Assembly (NCBI GenBank): GCA_019649035.1
Contig: BMAT01006895.1
Location: forward strand, 139,562-176,183
Source: Elysia marginata
Taxonomy: Eukaryota > Mollusca > Gastropoda > Plakobranchidae
DNA: 36,622 nt
Reading direction: 5' to 3'
The notes beneath the pieces were generated by a model that made no database searches, had not been told where the DNA came from, and was given only the letters and a program-made list of their open reading frames with translations. Shown one piece after another: positions 10,791-21,643 of this stretch (positions within the stretch are counted from its first letter, which is position 1; the number at the start of each line of letters is the position of its first letter). The position numbers and the translations under genes were made by a program.

Positions 10791-12470
10791 ATATTAAAAG
10801 TGATAGAAAAATTGAAAATCTTATACTATAGTGGGCCCTATTGCTTCCTGTTGGCTTCTTATAGCAAAATCAAAACTTATTTTGTTGCTGATAAATTGCT
10901 GCTTAGTAAAAATTATACATGTACCTTCCTTTGCTATATCAGGATAATGATATATTGGTCTATTGTATCTGCTTTAGAGACTTCAGAATGCCTTTGTAGT
11001 CATTTTATTGTTTGTTGAAGTAACCCCCACCTTCTTCCCCTGTGTATGTATTGAGAAGATAAAATTGATTAGTGGCGCTCAATAGAGAGGATGGGTGATT
11101 ACACATGTCATATTAGGAGTACTGTCGATCTAGTCTTAGGAAAGTTTTTATTAGTAGGCCTACATGTATTAACCAATACCTTCTTTTCTACGACCGTGGA
11201 CGCCCATTAAAGTACAGAACTAGTTTCAGCTAAGTATATCTGTGCCTAGTCCCAGCCATGATATATATTTGTTTGATTTTGAATTTGAATTTGTTTGCAC
11301 TCAATTTTAAATAACCCTAGCCGTAAAAATTGTGTGTTTTGAAAGGAAAATTAAGGAGTCTCGTGGCTTGTGAAAAAGTTATGTCCTGTTTCAATTGTCT
11401 TATCACTGAATTTCGATAACCTTAAAATGCATTCCGACCTTTGTCACAACTGTTCTAAAATATTCAAGAGATCAATAGATCTCGCTGATGCATATTCGTT
11501 ACCATTTTTAGCCGCCTTGATTTAGGGCCTATAGTATAAGTAGACTATGTTGCAAGAATAAGAAAAAATTCAAGTCACTGTATGCGACTACAAGATTGTT
11601 AACCCCTTATTCATTTGAACATTTCATCCTGAATATTCCTGCCTTCAAATTTGCTAAAAACCTGCCATGTGTTATTTGTCCTAAATGTTAAATAAGATAG
11701 ATCATGAGCTATAAACACCAGTTTAATATTATTCTGTGGTTAACTGGATTAAAAAAGTTACTGTGATGGATGTTGTTATAATGTACAGTGGAATGCTGAT
11801 TAAGGCAACACCTTGGGACCAAAAAAAATGTGTTGACTTTAACTATAACAAAAATATAAAGAAATACAAAATGGGACTGCAAAACAGGATTGACTTTAGG
11901 CAAGAGTTTCCCTTAAACCTAAAGGTGCTGACTTAAGAATATTCATTTGTATTATTATTGTAGTTTTTAATCTATCAGTTAGGTAAGGTAAGGCCCCAGA
12001 GTTTACAGACTTTCCAAAATCCCTTCTTTATCATATCCTGGTTACCATTTTTTACCAGAGTTAAATTTTGATACAGCAGATGGTCTAGTTTTAATGAAGA
12101 TGCATGCTGAGACAAAATCCCCCAAAATGGCGCAAGTTTTATCTTTTGTCTTCCAGATGTGTATTACATGAAGTTAGTATGTTTCTGGGGTACTTTCACC
12201 GAAAATTTGAAAAGACATACTGAGAATTAAGATGGAATAGGAAAAAAATTCCTTCCTGAGTGGATAAAACTGAAAGCTGAGTCATAACTAAGCCCAGCAA
12301 TTAGAGCTGTCAACCCCTACTGGCATTAGAGTAATAAAATTGGTACAGAGTCCTGATAGTGCGTTAGTTGTCTCTTGCAATTTTTAGTGGCTACAAAAGG
12401 TGAGGCTATTGGGTGAAAGCAAGATGCGCTAACTAGGCGCTCACTTATGCAATCGATAGCAAATTATATG
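10791..12470. other. Non-coding stretch, nothing recognised
   Basis: AT-rich sequence with no frame over about 75 codons and no clear splice-flanked exon. Two copies of a GGCCTA-type motif are present (11154-11164 and 11525-11534). No repeat boundary was seen. Confidence 0.45.
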
Positions 12471-12559
12471 TACATGTCTGCCGTGGACAAACCAAGTGCA
12501 GTACCCTTCATATGGTTTACATTGCAGATACTGCATTTGGTTTGTCCCCTGCATATGTA
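12471..12559 (+). ncRNA. Pre-miRNA-like hairpin
   Basis: Arms at 12471-12503 and 12529-12559 fold around a 25-nt loop. Over 31 aligned positions there are two mismatches, two G-U wobbles and one 2-nt bulge. The core ggacaaaccaagtgcagta pairs with tactgcatttggtttgtcc. Both wobbles pair only in a plus-strand RNA; the minus-strand RNA would have A-C mismatches there. That asymmetry favours a plus-strand transcript. Length, loop and stem match an animal miRNA precursor. The 3' arm would begin UACUGCAU, a seed also found in vertebrate miR-217, but the rest and the arm differ. No expression evidence exists here; a short MITE or chance inverted repeat is the alternative. Confidence 0.45.
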
Positions 12560-12938
12560 GCTGCTTGGCCAGGATCATACTAGAGTTTACAAGAGATGGA
12601 TCTTTGTTTTGACTTGTCTCAAATGATGTCAAACTTTTAACTTTGCTCACTGCCCTCACAACACTTTTTACTAAAATGTTTATTGTCCTGAATATGCTCT
12701 TTGAATGTGTTCTCTTGGGACACAAATTATCCACCTTGACAGAGTAAGAAGAATAAATTGACCACTGTGGACTATTGCTCTTCACCAGATCCTGTAGATA
12801 GATGATACACAACACCCGGTATGTATATTCTACCAAGATTTTTCTCTTCATTGCACCATAACCTTTTATTTAATTGGTCATAAGGAGTCACAACAAATGC
12901 TATTTCTTGTATGTTTTTCACTTATACAACTTACAATC
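12560..12938. other. Non-coding stretch beside hairpin and SINE
   Basis: A 136-codon minus-strand frame spans 12851-12441 and overlaps the hairpin. It has no recognisable domain and shows no splice sites that would define an exon, so I treat it as chance. Nothing else was seen. Confidence 0.4.
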
Positions 12939-12951
12939 ACCTGATCTGTAG
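12939..12951. repeat. Left target-site duplication of the SINE
   Basis: acctgatctgtag is repeated exactly at 13225-13237, on the other side of the SINE. Confidence 0.88.
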
Positions 12952-13224
12952 TGAGCTGGGGGTGAGCAGTGGCGCAATCGGTAGGGCGGTTGACCCCTAT
13001 CTGAGAGGTCACGGGTTCGATCCCCACTCCGGGCTAAATTTAATTTGCTCCCCTGTGCCCACCCAGCACTTGATGGGTAGCTAGGTCTCTTAAGACTCGG
13101 TGAAAGTAAAGGCCGTGAGGAAAGCAATGGCAAACTACCTCACTATGCCGTGTGCCTAGAAAAACAAGGACCCTGCTCCTTGTTCCCCTACGCTCGTGTC
13201 GAGTATGGGACTAACTTTACCTTT
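12952..13224 (+). mobile_element. tRNA-derived SINE with intact target-site duplication
   Basis: The head holds pol III promoter boxes: an A box (tggcgcaatcgg, 12970-12981) and a B box (gggttcgatcc, 13013-13023), in a tRNA-like segment ending near 13035. A roughly 170-bp non-tRNA body follows, with a segment gaggaaagcaatggcaaac (around 13117-13135). The tail is a short tandem ctttac repeat. Perfect 13-bp direct repeats (acctgatctgtag) flank it at 12939-12951 and 13225-13237, so both insertion boundaries are exact and the copy is fairly young. The body may be a named SINE domain, but I cannot assign it. Confidence 0.9.
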
Positions 13225-13237
13225 ACCTGATCTGTAG
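13225..13237. repeat. Right target-site duplication of the SINE
   Basis: Exact copy of 12939-12951; it marks the right insertion boundary after the ctttac tail. Confidence 0.88.
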
Positions 13238-13658
13238 ATGTATGGTGCAATATACATTATATAGATTGCAATAACTAATCAATTTTAACAAAACGCTCTT
13301 GAACATTTACCAGGTAAGGACAAGAACACCTAAAAATTATAAAGTTCTTGAAAAAAAAAAAGGATTTTTTTTGTAAACTAGAATATCAAGAGCTAATTAA
13401 CAAGAGATATTGACAGCTGATCTTCGTTTTATTAAAAAGACATCAAAACAGGACAAAAAATGCTATGAAATCCATGCATTTACATATGTGGTGGAAAAAG
13501 CATGGGAAGACAAGGATAAAGACGCAACTTCAAGGTCCTAGAGGGGCTTTCTTAAGGTTCTCTTTACTTCAAACCTTACCTTGTACAATAATTTTTTTTT
13601 CATAGAAGCATATGCAATTGTAGCCATTTGTAGCTGAATTTTCAAAAGTATTTTTATC
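13238..13658. other. Spacer downstream of the peroxiredoxin 3' end
   Basis: AT-rich, with no coding potential seen. It lies beyond the probable poly(A) sites of the minus-strand peroxiredoxin transcript. Confidence 0.4.
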
Positions 13659-13677
13659 TTTATTTACTGCTTTTATT
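13659..13677 (-). terminator. Two poly(A) signals, probable peroxiredoxin 3' end
   Basis: TTTATT at 13659-13664 and 13672-13677 reads as AATAAA on the minus strand, twice in 19 bases. They lie about 1.3 kb past the peroxiredoxin stop codon and are the first canonical pair I found downstream. Earlier variant signals such as ATTAAA could also be used. Confidence 0.4.
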
Positions 13678-14983
13678 ATGAAGCCGAAATATAGAGGAGA
13701 CCAAAACAGAGAGCAAGTTATATATATCCAAAACAGATACTGTGTAAGGTAAAGTAAAGGATTTATACTAGCTTCCTAAGGCAAAATCAAACACAGTACT
13801 TGGTGAAAAACTGAGTTAAAAAAAAACAACAACTAAACACACAAACATAACAAAGTTTGTAACTTTTAGATTCCAACAATAACAAGTTTTCACAGGGTAA
13901 TTAGAGTTTTTTCTAGTCACTTAAAATTGTTAATCATTAAGAATAACAAAGCATTCTTTCCAACCTATTAGCCATTTAATCATTTATCCAACCATACTAC
14001 ATTTAAATTCATTAAAAAGTACCCGGTAGTTACATGAACTATATATAGAAATGAAAATTAAATATTTTCATTCAAGTATTGTCAAACCAGAGTATTAAAA
14101 GGATGAGCAGACCTACTTGAACAGTATATAATCTACTACAAGTATAACTAAAATTACACAAAAGAAAATCGTAGTACAAATTAAAATACATAATTTCTAG
14201 TAGGACTAGTAGTAGGTCACATTCTATGTCTAGAATTACAATCATCTCAGAAACACTAAAATAAAGTTAACCATACTAGCTTAAATACTCCTAGAAAATT
14301 AAGTTGATCTAAAACTGATTGGAATATCAAAGAAACTGGGAATTACATAACCTGGAAAAATTCCTTGTTGAAAATATCCACAGATCTAAGGAATTTCAGT
14401 AAATAAGATTGACAAGCTTGAGATAGTTGTCATAACCAGACGACTTGCCTTGTAAAGTACTCGGTAAATATGTTAACAGAACGATGTAAATGAAAGCAGA
14501 AAATAAATAGATGATTCTTGCAAAATTAAAAAAAAATCTAAAGTGACCACGACTTATGTCTATTACATTGAACAAAATAACACAAGACCATTGTATATGG
14601 ACATCTATATAAAAATTAACTCATATGTCCAAAAAATCTATGATCATCAGATTTTCTTGGTACTCCTAAAGATCATCATAGATATGCCTGTTCATTTGAA
14701 ATGCTTTATCTTTCTTTCTTTTTTTACAATGCTCTTTTGTGTCAAAAATCTGTTGTAGACTATATTTATACATTTCTAAATGATTTTCAATAGCAAGAAC
14801 CATGGAGAAACCAAAACTAATCCAAAAAAGGTGTAACTTGCCACAACAACAACAACAATTGGCCCAATAATCTCTTCCATAACTAATAGGGGAATAATAA
14901 GAGGGCAAACGGTAACAAAATATCCTTTTGGAACTGGACAATAAAAATGGCAATGCAAAAAAAAGCCTCTGTAAACAGTTGAG
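13678..14983 (-). other. Probable 3' UTR of the peroxiredoxin gene
   Basis: AT-rich sequence with no coding frame that looks real, between the peroxiredoxin stop (14986-14984) and a double AATAAA. The UTR length is inferred. Confidence 0.4.
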
Positions 14984-15069
14984 TTAATTAACCTTTCCAA
15001 AGAATTCTTTGCTTGCTTTTGGGTCCGGTTTCATGGTTTCCTTTCCTGGGCGCCAACCAGCTGGGCATA
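14984..15069 (-). CDS. PRDX1: Peroxiredoxin last exon with resolving cysteine
   Basis: Completes V172, then [27 protein letters not shown] and TAA at 14986-14984. C173 is the resolving cysteine. The C-terminal helix carries FF (194-195) in place of the family's YF. Confidence 0.95.
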
Positions 15070-18000
15070 CTAAGAAACACACAGAGAAAATACAAAATAT
15101 GTGTCAAGATATTTGACTGGGGAAAATTAAGAAGAAAAAAAAAGGAAAGAGGTTTTCCCTAAAATTTTCTTGGTATATATTGAAAGTTAATAATGGATTT
15201 CATATCTAAAACCATAAACAGGATGGCCGGAAATGAGAAATTTAACTAAACGATTGCTTTAAAAACTTTATAACATGAAATCTGCAAATGTATTTTTCTT
15301 AGTTTAATAAGAATGGAGTTCTAGACTTCAATCTTCCAAATGTGAGAATTCAGGACATCATAAGGAAATCCAATCAATGGTTTTCACTGCCTTAAAAGGC
15401 TTATACAGTGCTCCTAAAAATGTATAGATCTCTAAATGTTGAAAACTCAGTAAACAGAATTATTTTGTAATATTGCTACACAAATTGCACACAACAATAT
15501 AAGAATATAAGACAATGCAGACAGTTTTAGAAAGCTTTTCTTCCGCAAAAAAACTCTCATCATCAAAACATTAGAATACTATACCCAGCAATGAACGACA
15601 GAGGCAGGTATATCGACTTTTATTTCATTTGAATTTGCTTGATTTACTAAATAAAGTTTTCCTAAGTAATTAAAACAAATTAGTTTAAATTATCAGGTAC
15701 AGCACTTTCATAGATGGTTCTGCAATGAGCAAATCTTTTTTTTTTTTTTTCAGGACTTATCTGACTGTACAATACAGATATTAAAGATTTTAAAGATAAG
15801 AACATTGGGCACTATTCTATGGAAACTGTTTACTATGATTTAAAATTTATACAAAATAAAGGCATATTCTTAAATTAATATTTCTAGTGTTAAAATGAAT
15901 CAAGCCGCAGCGAGATACCGTATGAAAAAAGCAACTCCTGGTTCAAGGTTCATTTATGAAATTAAACCCTTCCGCTTTAAAAATCTATACAATAGTCTTC
16001 CATGCCATAAAAATGTCATGATTTGTGGATTTCTAAAATCTGAGCTATACATGTAACTCTTTAAAAAAAAAAAGAAAAAGAAAATGTATGATCAAGTAAA
16101 CTAAAACTTTACAGCATTGTATGTTTTAAGCTACAGGAATAAGTATAGACTAGTCGAGTTCATATTATTTAAGCTTGGACTTTCATTCAAACTACAGTAT
16201 TTTAATTTAAATTTTATACTGGTACCTCCTTTTTTTGTTGTGTATATCATAATACAATTTTTTGAATACTTCGAAGTTAAACTTTGTTCAGAAGAGGCTT
16301 AAAATATGTCTGAACTGAACTGTAAATGCAATATTAACTTGAACAGGGCACTCACCTTCTCCGTGCTTGTCTGTAAACTGGAAAGCCTGCACAAGACGCA
16401 GAGTTTCATCCACAGATCTGCCCACTGGAAGGTCATTGATGGTCATTTGGCGCAGGTTGCCTTTGTCATCGATGATATACAGACCTCTGTAAGGACCAGT
16501 GAGAAAAATAAAGATTATACAATTGAAAACAATTTGCTGTTTCAAAGNNNNNNNNNNNNNNNNNNNNNNNNNNNNNNNNNNNNNNNNNNNNNNNNNNNNN
16601 NNNNNNNNNNNNNNNNNNNNNNNNNNNATTCTTTTTTTCTTGGGAAACTTTAGATTTGAATGAGAAAATAAAATTTAAAAAAAGGAGTTTTATTCATAAG
16701 CCCCCTCACAACATATGAATCACCTGAGGTCAGAAAAAAAGAAATTCAACATTAACTTCAGAATGGTGCAGTACATAATTAGTCAGATCTCTCCTAATCC
16801 AACCAAACCATAAACATTAAATGTGCTAATGAATCTCACCATGAATTTAAGACATTAAATTTCTCAGAAATGGTTTTGTTTTCGCTGCTCCAATGCAGCA
16901 TGACAAAGCCAAGCGACTACTTTTAATGCTAAAAAAGAAAAATGACTGATAGTCAATACTGCATTTATTGATGCAGACCGATGCATCTAAACAAATTGGC
17001 CTTTTAACTTGTGTTCAGTTGCTTATTACCCTTTTTGGTGATCTTCACACACTTGTAGATATGTGAGACAACTAGGATAAATCAAGCACAATTAAGGAAA
17101 TAGACTTTTTGAGTTGATAACATAAATATATATAAACTGTATTCTATAGCCTTGGAGAGGCTGAAAAAATTATAGCTCTTGTTGATCTATACCTTGACTT
17201 GCTCCATTTTAAAGACAAAATGGTTTACTCTATAGCAAATTTATGTTTTTTGAAAGGGCTTTAACTCAAAATCAGTCTTGAGTTACCAGATGTCTGACAT
17301 GTTTGTCTCCTAAGTTTCCTAACCTGAAAGCCACTCCCTCGTCCTCCTTCAGACATCCATACTTCCTTGAGATTGCCAGTGTTTTGTCTGCCAGAAGGGG
17401 AATGTTCATGTTTCCCAAGCCACCTTGTTTCCTAGGTGTGTTTACCCTAGTGTCATAAGCAATACAAAAGCACAGAATCAGTAAAATCTGCACATCATAC
17501 TAAAAAAGATATTAAAATCTTTATTGTTCATGGTAGAACATGTCTACAGTGAGGTTTTTGGCTTCAAAAGAAAAATCCCACTGTAAGCATGTTCCCGCAA
17601 TAGAAATGTAAAGGGGACTTACCGAAAAAATAAAGAAAAAACAACAACTCTGCTTTGATGGCATGTAACAAGACCCTCCTCATCCCTTCCCTCCCTTCTT
17701 CATCCACATCGCTTCACCAATGGTATAAGCTTACAAATGGATACCAGTACACATGATCTCGGTCTAGGCCTACAGTACCTCCCCTCACTGCACTGGGCAA
17801 TCACAATGCCACACTCAGCACCCCTCTCCTTCCCTATACAATGCACACTAACATGTAGAGTGCAAGCCCACAATGACCCTACCATCTTATGTTGCCTTGC
17901 CTGTTGTGTTAACGGTAAAATTTCTTACATGTTTAGTCTAATTTCTCTACAGTTCGCTCTATTCCTATTGCTGTATCCATGTTCTTGTCCCTTTAAACCC

Positions 18001-19616
18001 ACGCACAGTTAAGACTTTATGTAAAGAAAAAAAGGGGATTACTCAGAGGCCCCACCATAGCGGATTCCGCTATAGCTGAGCACTACTGTATCATCAAAAA
18101 TAAAATTAGTAGATATATTCTAAAATGTTTTCCAGAATTGAGATCTTGCAACTCAGTTTATGATTGAAAGTCTAAGGTCATTAGCAGTGGATTGTATTGG
18201 GCTTAAGTAAAACAGCTAAAAAAAGGAATGCCCATGGCTGATTCAAACCCTAGCCTCAGCACCCACCACCATGCCACTCAAAGAAACATAGCCAAAACCA
18301 AACAATTTATTCAATTATATGGCTGTTCCATAAGCTCACAACAATTCTTGTGACAGTGTATTTGGCATGACACCAAGGAACACTAGCCTTTTTGCAAGTC
18401 ATTCAAAATAGTGACTAGATTAACTAAGACTTTTTTTGGACAAGGTTTTCACAGTAAACGCAATAACTTACCATGCTAAATGGGAAAACACAGAATCTGT
18501 TGAGCATGCTATCACTTCACAGTTGATAGAACGGAATTCCTCTACCCGATCACTGAAAGCAATGATCTCTGTTGGGCATACAAATGTGCTGTGAATGAAA
18601 AAGATGAAAAAACTTCCTCATGAGATGGTGAATCCACGAGTTGATAAATACCAGGAATCAATTTTCTTAAGAAGATACATGTAAATGGAATTCTGAACAA
18701 TGAGTTTTAACTTCCCTGATCTTTTCATTTCAAAGTATGTGGAAAATACCACTTGCCTTACTGCTCTATAACACATACATGATTTTTTTTTCAGCAATTT
18801 AACAATTAAGAAAAGGGGGATATTATTATTCTTAAATAGCAGCTTAACTTTTTTTTTTTGACATTCTGCTTACTAAGACTAGCTGCAAGAAAATTTCTCC
18901 ATGGCCAAAAATTTGGATGTGTGATTGTGATCAACACAGTGGAAGCAAATTTAAAGTAGTGTATTGAGACACACATGGTATCTAGTTTTCTACATAGAAT
19001 GAATGAGGTCAAAGAATCTTACAAGCATCACTTCTGAACTCCGCAAATCTGTTAGCTTTTGTGACTACACTAACTTAGTAATCTTTCACTGTTTTGAGTC
19101 AAAGTATGTTTACGCTTGGGTGAGCTAAATTAAAAAATTGTGCCAACATAAAAACTCTACAGCCTAGCCAAAACTCAAAGGCCTATATTACCCTAACTAG
19201 ACAATCGGGAGCCTCCATCTTTTTTATTACACCACAAGCGAAATTTATATAAACTGCCGTTTAACTTAATCATATCTTCCTGTGAAAAATATTCTGCAGG
19301 TCTGGGAAGATTTTTAAAAATCTCAATCTTTATTTTTTAAATGCTACATGAAATGTATAAATTTGTTTAAAAAATAGTTCCTAGTAGAAGGCATATAGAT
19401 TTTAAACCTGAAAATCATTTTAATAAGCTTTCATAATTTTAAATAGGGTTTATCAGTAGGTGTGGCAACTCACAAGTCCAAAGGATAGAAGAAGAGAACG
19501 ACATATTTGCCCTTGTAGTCAGAGAGCTTCACGGTCTTGAAGTCGCCATTAACTACAGCTTGGGTTTCAAAAGCTGGGGCAGGCTTAGTGATCTGCAATT
19601 CTCCGATACCAGCCAT
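14984..19616 (-). CDS. PRDX1: Typical 2-Cys peroxiredoxin (PRDX1/PRDX2 type), five coding exons
   Basis: Cytosolic thiol peroxidase that reduces H2O2 and organic peroxides and is recycled by thioredoxin. Join 19616-19474, 18588-18472, 17446-17324, 16486-16356 and 15069-14984. The sum is 600 nt, 199 codons plus TAA, the usual family length, and all introns are GT-AG with matching phases. Peroxidatic C52 lies in FTFVCPTE and resolving C173 in VCPAGW. GGLG (95-98) and the C-terminal helix mark the hyperoxidation-sensitive type, but the usual YF pair is FF (194-195). Position 83 is Ser, as in forms lacking the PRDX1 dimer-interface Cys. There is no signal peptide or mitochondrial leader in this frame. 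ATG at 19616 follows the exon acceptor by three bases and has a good Kozak context (ataATGG). PRDX1 versus PRDX2 cannot be told apart in an invertebrate; either name is approximate. Confidence 0.97.
16356..16486 (-). CDS. PRDX1: Peroxiredoxin exon, central beta-sheet region
   Basis: Encodes the last base of R128 then [20 protein letters not shown] through FTDKHGE and one base of V172. The catalytic-site arginine region and the dimer interface lie here. Acceptor tggtccttacag; donor gaag|gtgagt. A run of Ns begins 62 bases upstream (minus-strand sense) in the preceding intron. Confidence 0.95.
16548..16627. other. Assembly gap of 80 Ns
   Basis: The unknown bases lie in the peroxiredoxin intron between the exons at 17446-17324 and 16486-16356. 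They do not touch coding sequence, but the true intron length is not known. Confidence 0.99.
17324..17446 (-). CDS. PRDX1: Peroxiredoxin exon with GGLG motif
   Basis: Encodes the end of W87 through [20 protein letters not shown] to VAF and the first two bases of R128. GGLG at 95-98 is the loop associated with sensitivity to over-oxidation. Acceptor tgacactag; donor ttcag|gttagg. Confidence 0.95.
18472..18588 (-). CDS. PRDX1: Peroxiredoxin exon with peroxidatic cysteine
   Basis: Completes F48 and encodes [18 protein letters not shown] and onward to AW (residues 48-87), including catalytic C52 with its P45/T49/R-type active-site framework and extra cysteines C71 and C76. Acceptor ttcattcacag; donor catg|gtaagt. 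Confidence 0.95.
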
Positions 19617-19619
19617 TAT
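19474..19619 (-). CDS. PRDX1: Peroxiredoxin exon with start codon
   Basis: The acceptor cttcag ends at 19620 and ATG follows three bases later at 19616-19614. It encodes residues 1-47 plus two bases of codon 48 ([14 protein letters not shown]... to FFYPLD). The donor is ctt|gtgagt after 19474. Confidence 0.95.
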
Positions 19620-19620
19620 C

Positions 19621-21420
19621 TGAAGAGGAAAGCATAAAAAAGTTATTACAGCTATTTATATAAACCACTTCCAGGGCACTCTATTTATGGATCAATAATG
19701 CAGATAACAAATTCAAATTATAAACTACAACCCCCCCCCCACACCTCCCCAGCCTCTGAAAAAAAAACAAAAAAACCCACATGCTGTAAAGAAAGCAATC
19801 AATATTGCAATATACTTTGATCTATAGATGGAATATATTTACATGAAAGCAAAAGAACATTTGTACAATGTTGACTAAATGTACATATGATTAGTATTAC
19901 ACACAGCTTAAGACTTCTGAGAGGTTGTCAAGCATCCTCATGCACTTCATTGGGCCTATAGTTTTAAATAAAGTGCAACTAACTTTGACTGTTTCTATTC
20001 TAAATCACATCTAATGATTCATAGACAGTAAAACGATTGATCATCCTTCACAAAAACTGAATATAGTTGTTTGAAACACAAAAATATCAACAAAATTAGA
20101 ATGCATTAAAACTTTTTAAAAACACAATTTACAACTTCAACAAAAAAAAAGTTGTCAACTTGAAATGGCAAATGAAACAGTCAAAGTATACATACCGAAT
20201 TAAACCTTCCTATTGATTTTAATACTGCTTACGTCAGAGTTTGTTTTGCTTATTTAACAAAAAAATATTGATCCTATGGGAACTCTTGATAACTAGAATG
20301 CTTTCAGGAGGCGCTAAGCCTGAATCATAAATGTATACACTTTTCCTATTTAGAATACCGGTATTCTGATTTTGTATACACATCATAAAAAAAGTAAAAC
20401 GGCCCGAAAAGGCAAAAAAATTGTTATTTCAATCCTTATTTTTTTAAGAGCAATAGGGTTATGCTGTTCAATAGAGACATACTTCATGCAGCTATGACAG
20501 AATTTGGTTTATCAGAAACGACAAGCATTTTCATCACCATCTCTACCCCTCCAGCATTTCCATGACCTTTGCCATCAGCAAAAGCAGCAGCACAGCAACA
20601 ATACCGTCTCCCCTGTGACTTTACCACGGCATCTAACTAAACTGAACTATGTGAGAATGGTCATGTGGGTCAAGAGAGCGCCATCCCCCCTCCCCCTTAA
20701 CAAGCGGATGGTGGAGGGATCAAGACGATCAGTACTGGTGTCAATCAGCCTTTGACCTCCAGTCGAAACAACGCCCCTGATTGCCCTAATGTAGGACCTG
20801 CGACCATAAGGGCACGTCTGTGTCACAGAAGTTTGACATTGATCACCAAGGCAAGTTCCCCCCCCCCCCCCACACACACACTCACACAACCGTCTCCTGC
20901 AAAGCTAACCCAAAATGTCGTTTCTTTGCTCTGTAATAATCTTTACCTCTGTTGCCTTAAGAATATCTCAATACTAACAAAAAAGTTGGAACAAATTAAT
21001 AAATTGTGGGATTAACGACATTAGAATTAATCACGGGGCAGAGGCGTTGCATGGCTAGTCCTTGTGGAGAACAGTTGTTTTTGTTCATCTCAGAAACTAA
21101 AAGTAATTCAACCAGTATAAAGCCTAAAGAATAAAAATTACTTTTTTACATAATAGTTATCAAATATTTGTGTCTAAAAAATCCGGGTATTTGTTAAACC
21201 ACATTCAGTCTACCATACACCATACATTTACTTCGTTAATTTCATAATGAGCACAAAGTAATAGAGGTAAAGCAATTTCTTTCACCAGCTATTTGCCCCA
21301 ACCCCTCGCTACCCCAAACCTTATACGGCACCAGAATTTTTACAGCGTCGAGATTGTAGCTTAAAACGAAGCCCTTTCTTTTCAAAGCCTCATAAAATAT
21401 GGCTATGAAATGAACCTTAC
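19621..21420. other. First intron region of the peroxiredoxin gene
   Basis: No exon was recognised. It contains a C-run followed by CA repeats at about 20855-20887 and a similar C-run near 19731-19741. A minus-strand frame of 80 codons over the C/CA run is low complexity, and its distal part is unrecognised. Confidence 0.4.
20352..20367. promoter_or_regulatory. Perfect 16-bp palindrome in peroxiredoxin intron
   Basis: agaataccggtattct is its own reverse complement. It lies in the intron between the leader exon(s) and the ATG exon. It might bind a dimeric factor, but no function is shown. Confidence 0.25.
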
Positions 21421-21600
21421 CATTTGGTGGTCGTGGTTAACGGTAGACCGTTTCTTCTTAACCACCGACAAGACCTAGACAATAAGTCCCACCTGCATTT
21501 TAGAGTGCAGCTTAAAAGACACTTACCTTATTGATGACCATGCAAAATTTAAATTAAATCAAACTACGATGTATATACCATTTTATTACACAACTGGAGC
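21421..21600 (-). promoter_or_regulatory. Candidate 5' leader exon(s) and start region of peroxiredoxin
   Basis: Two consensus donors occur on the minus strand: aag|gtaagt (exon end 21527) and atg|gtaagg (exon end 21421). Either can splice to the ATG exon acceptor at 19620. Each would place an extra upstream ATG in frame with the peroxiredoxin (MVINK-I-M... or M-I-M...). A partial inverted repeat (21430-21440 with 21458-21469) would lie in the leader if the 21421 donor is used. No TATA box or start site can be assigned with confidence. Confidence 0.4.
21582..21587 (-). terminator. AATAAA on minus strand, possible 3' end of the upstream gene
   Basis: TTTATT on the plus strand lies about 765 bases beyond the stop codon at 22350. 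It could end the transcript of the acylated-protein gene just before the peroxiredoxin leader region. Confidence 0.3.
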
Positions 21601-21643
21601 CCATAGTTTCCAGGGGAGTATCAGAAAAGGCAAGTTGAGATCC

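Noticed and set aside
12441-12851. 136-codon minus-strand frame
   Set aside because: No domain, no clear splice context, and it runs across the hairpin; likely chance.
12961-13035. Possible functional tRNA gene
   Set aside because: A and B boxes are present, but the segment is the head of a 273-bp SINE with target-site duplications, and a proper cloverleaf was not evident.
12918-13133. 71-codon minus-strand frame with an SGDRTRDL-like peptide
   Set aside because: It is the antisense translation of the SINE tRNA head, a common database artefact.
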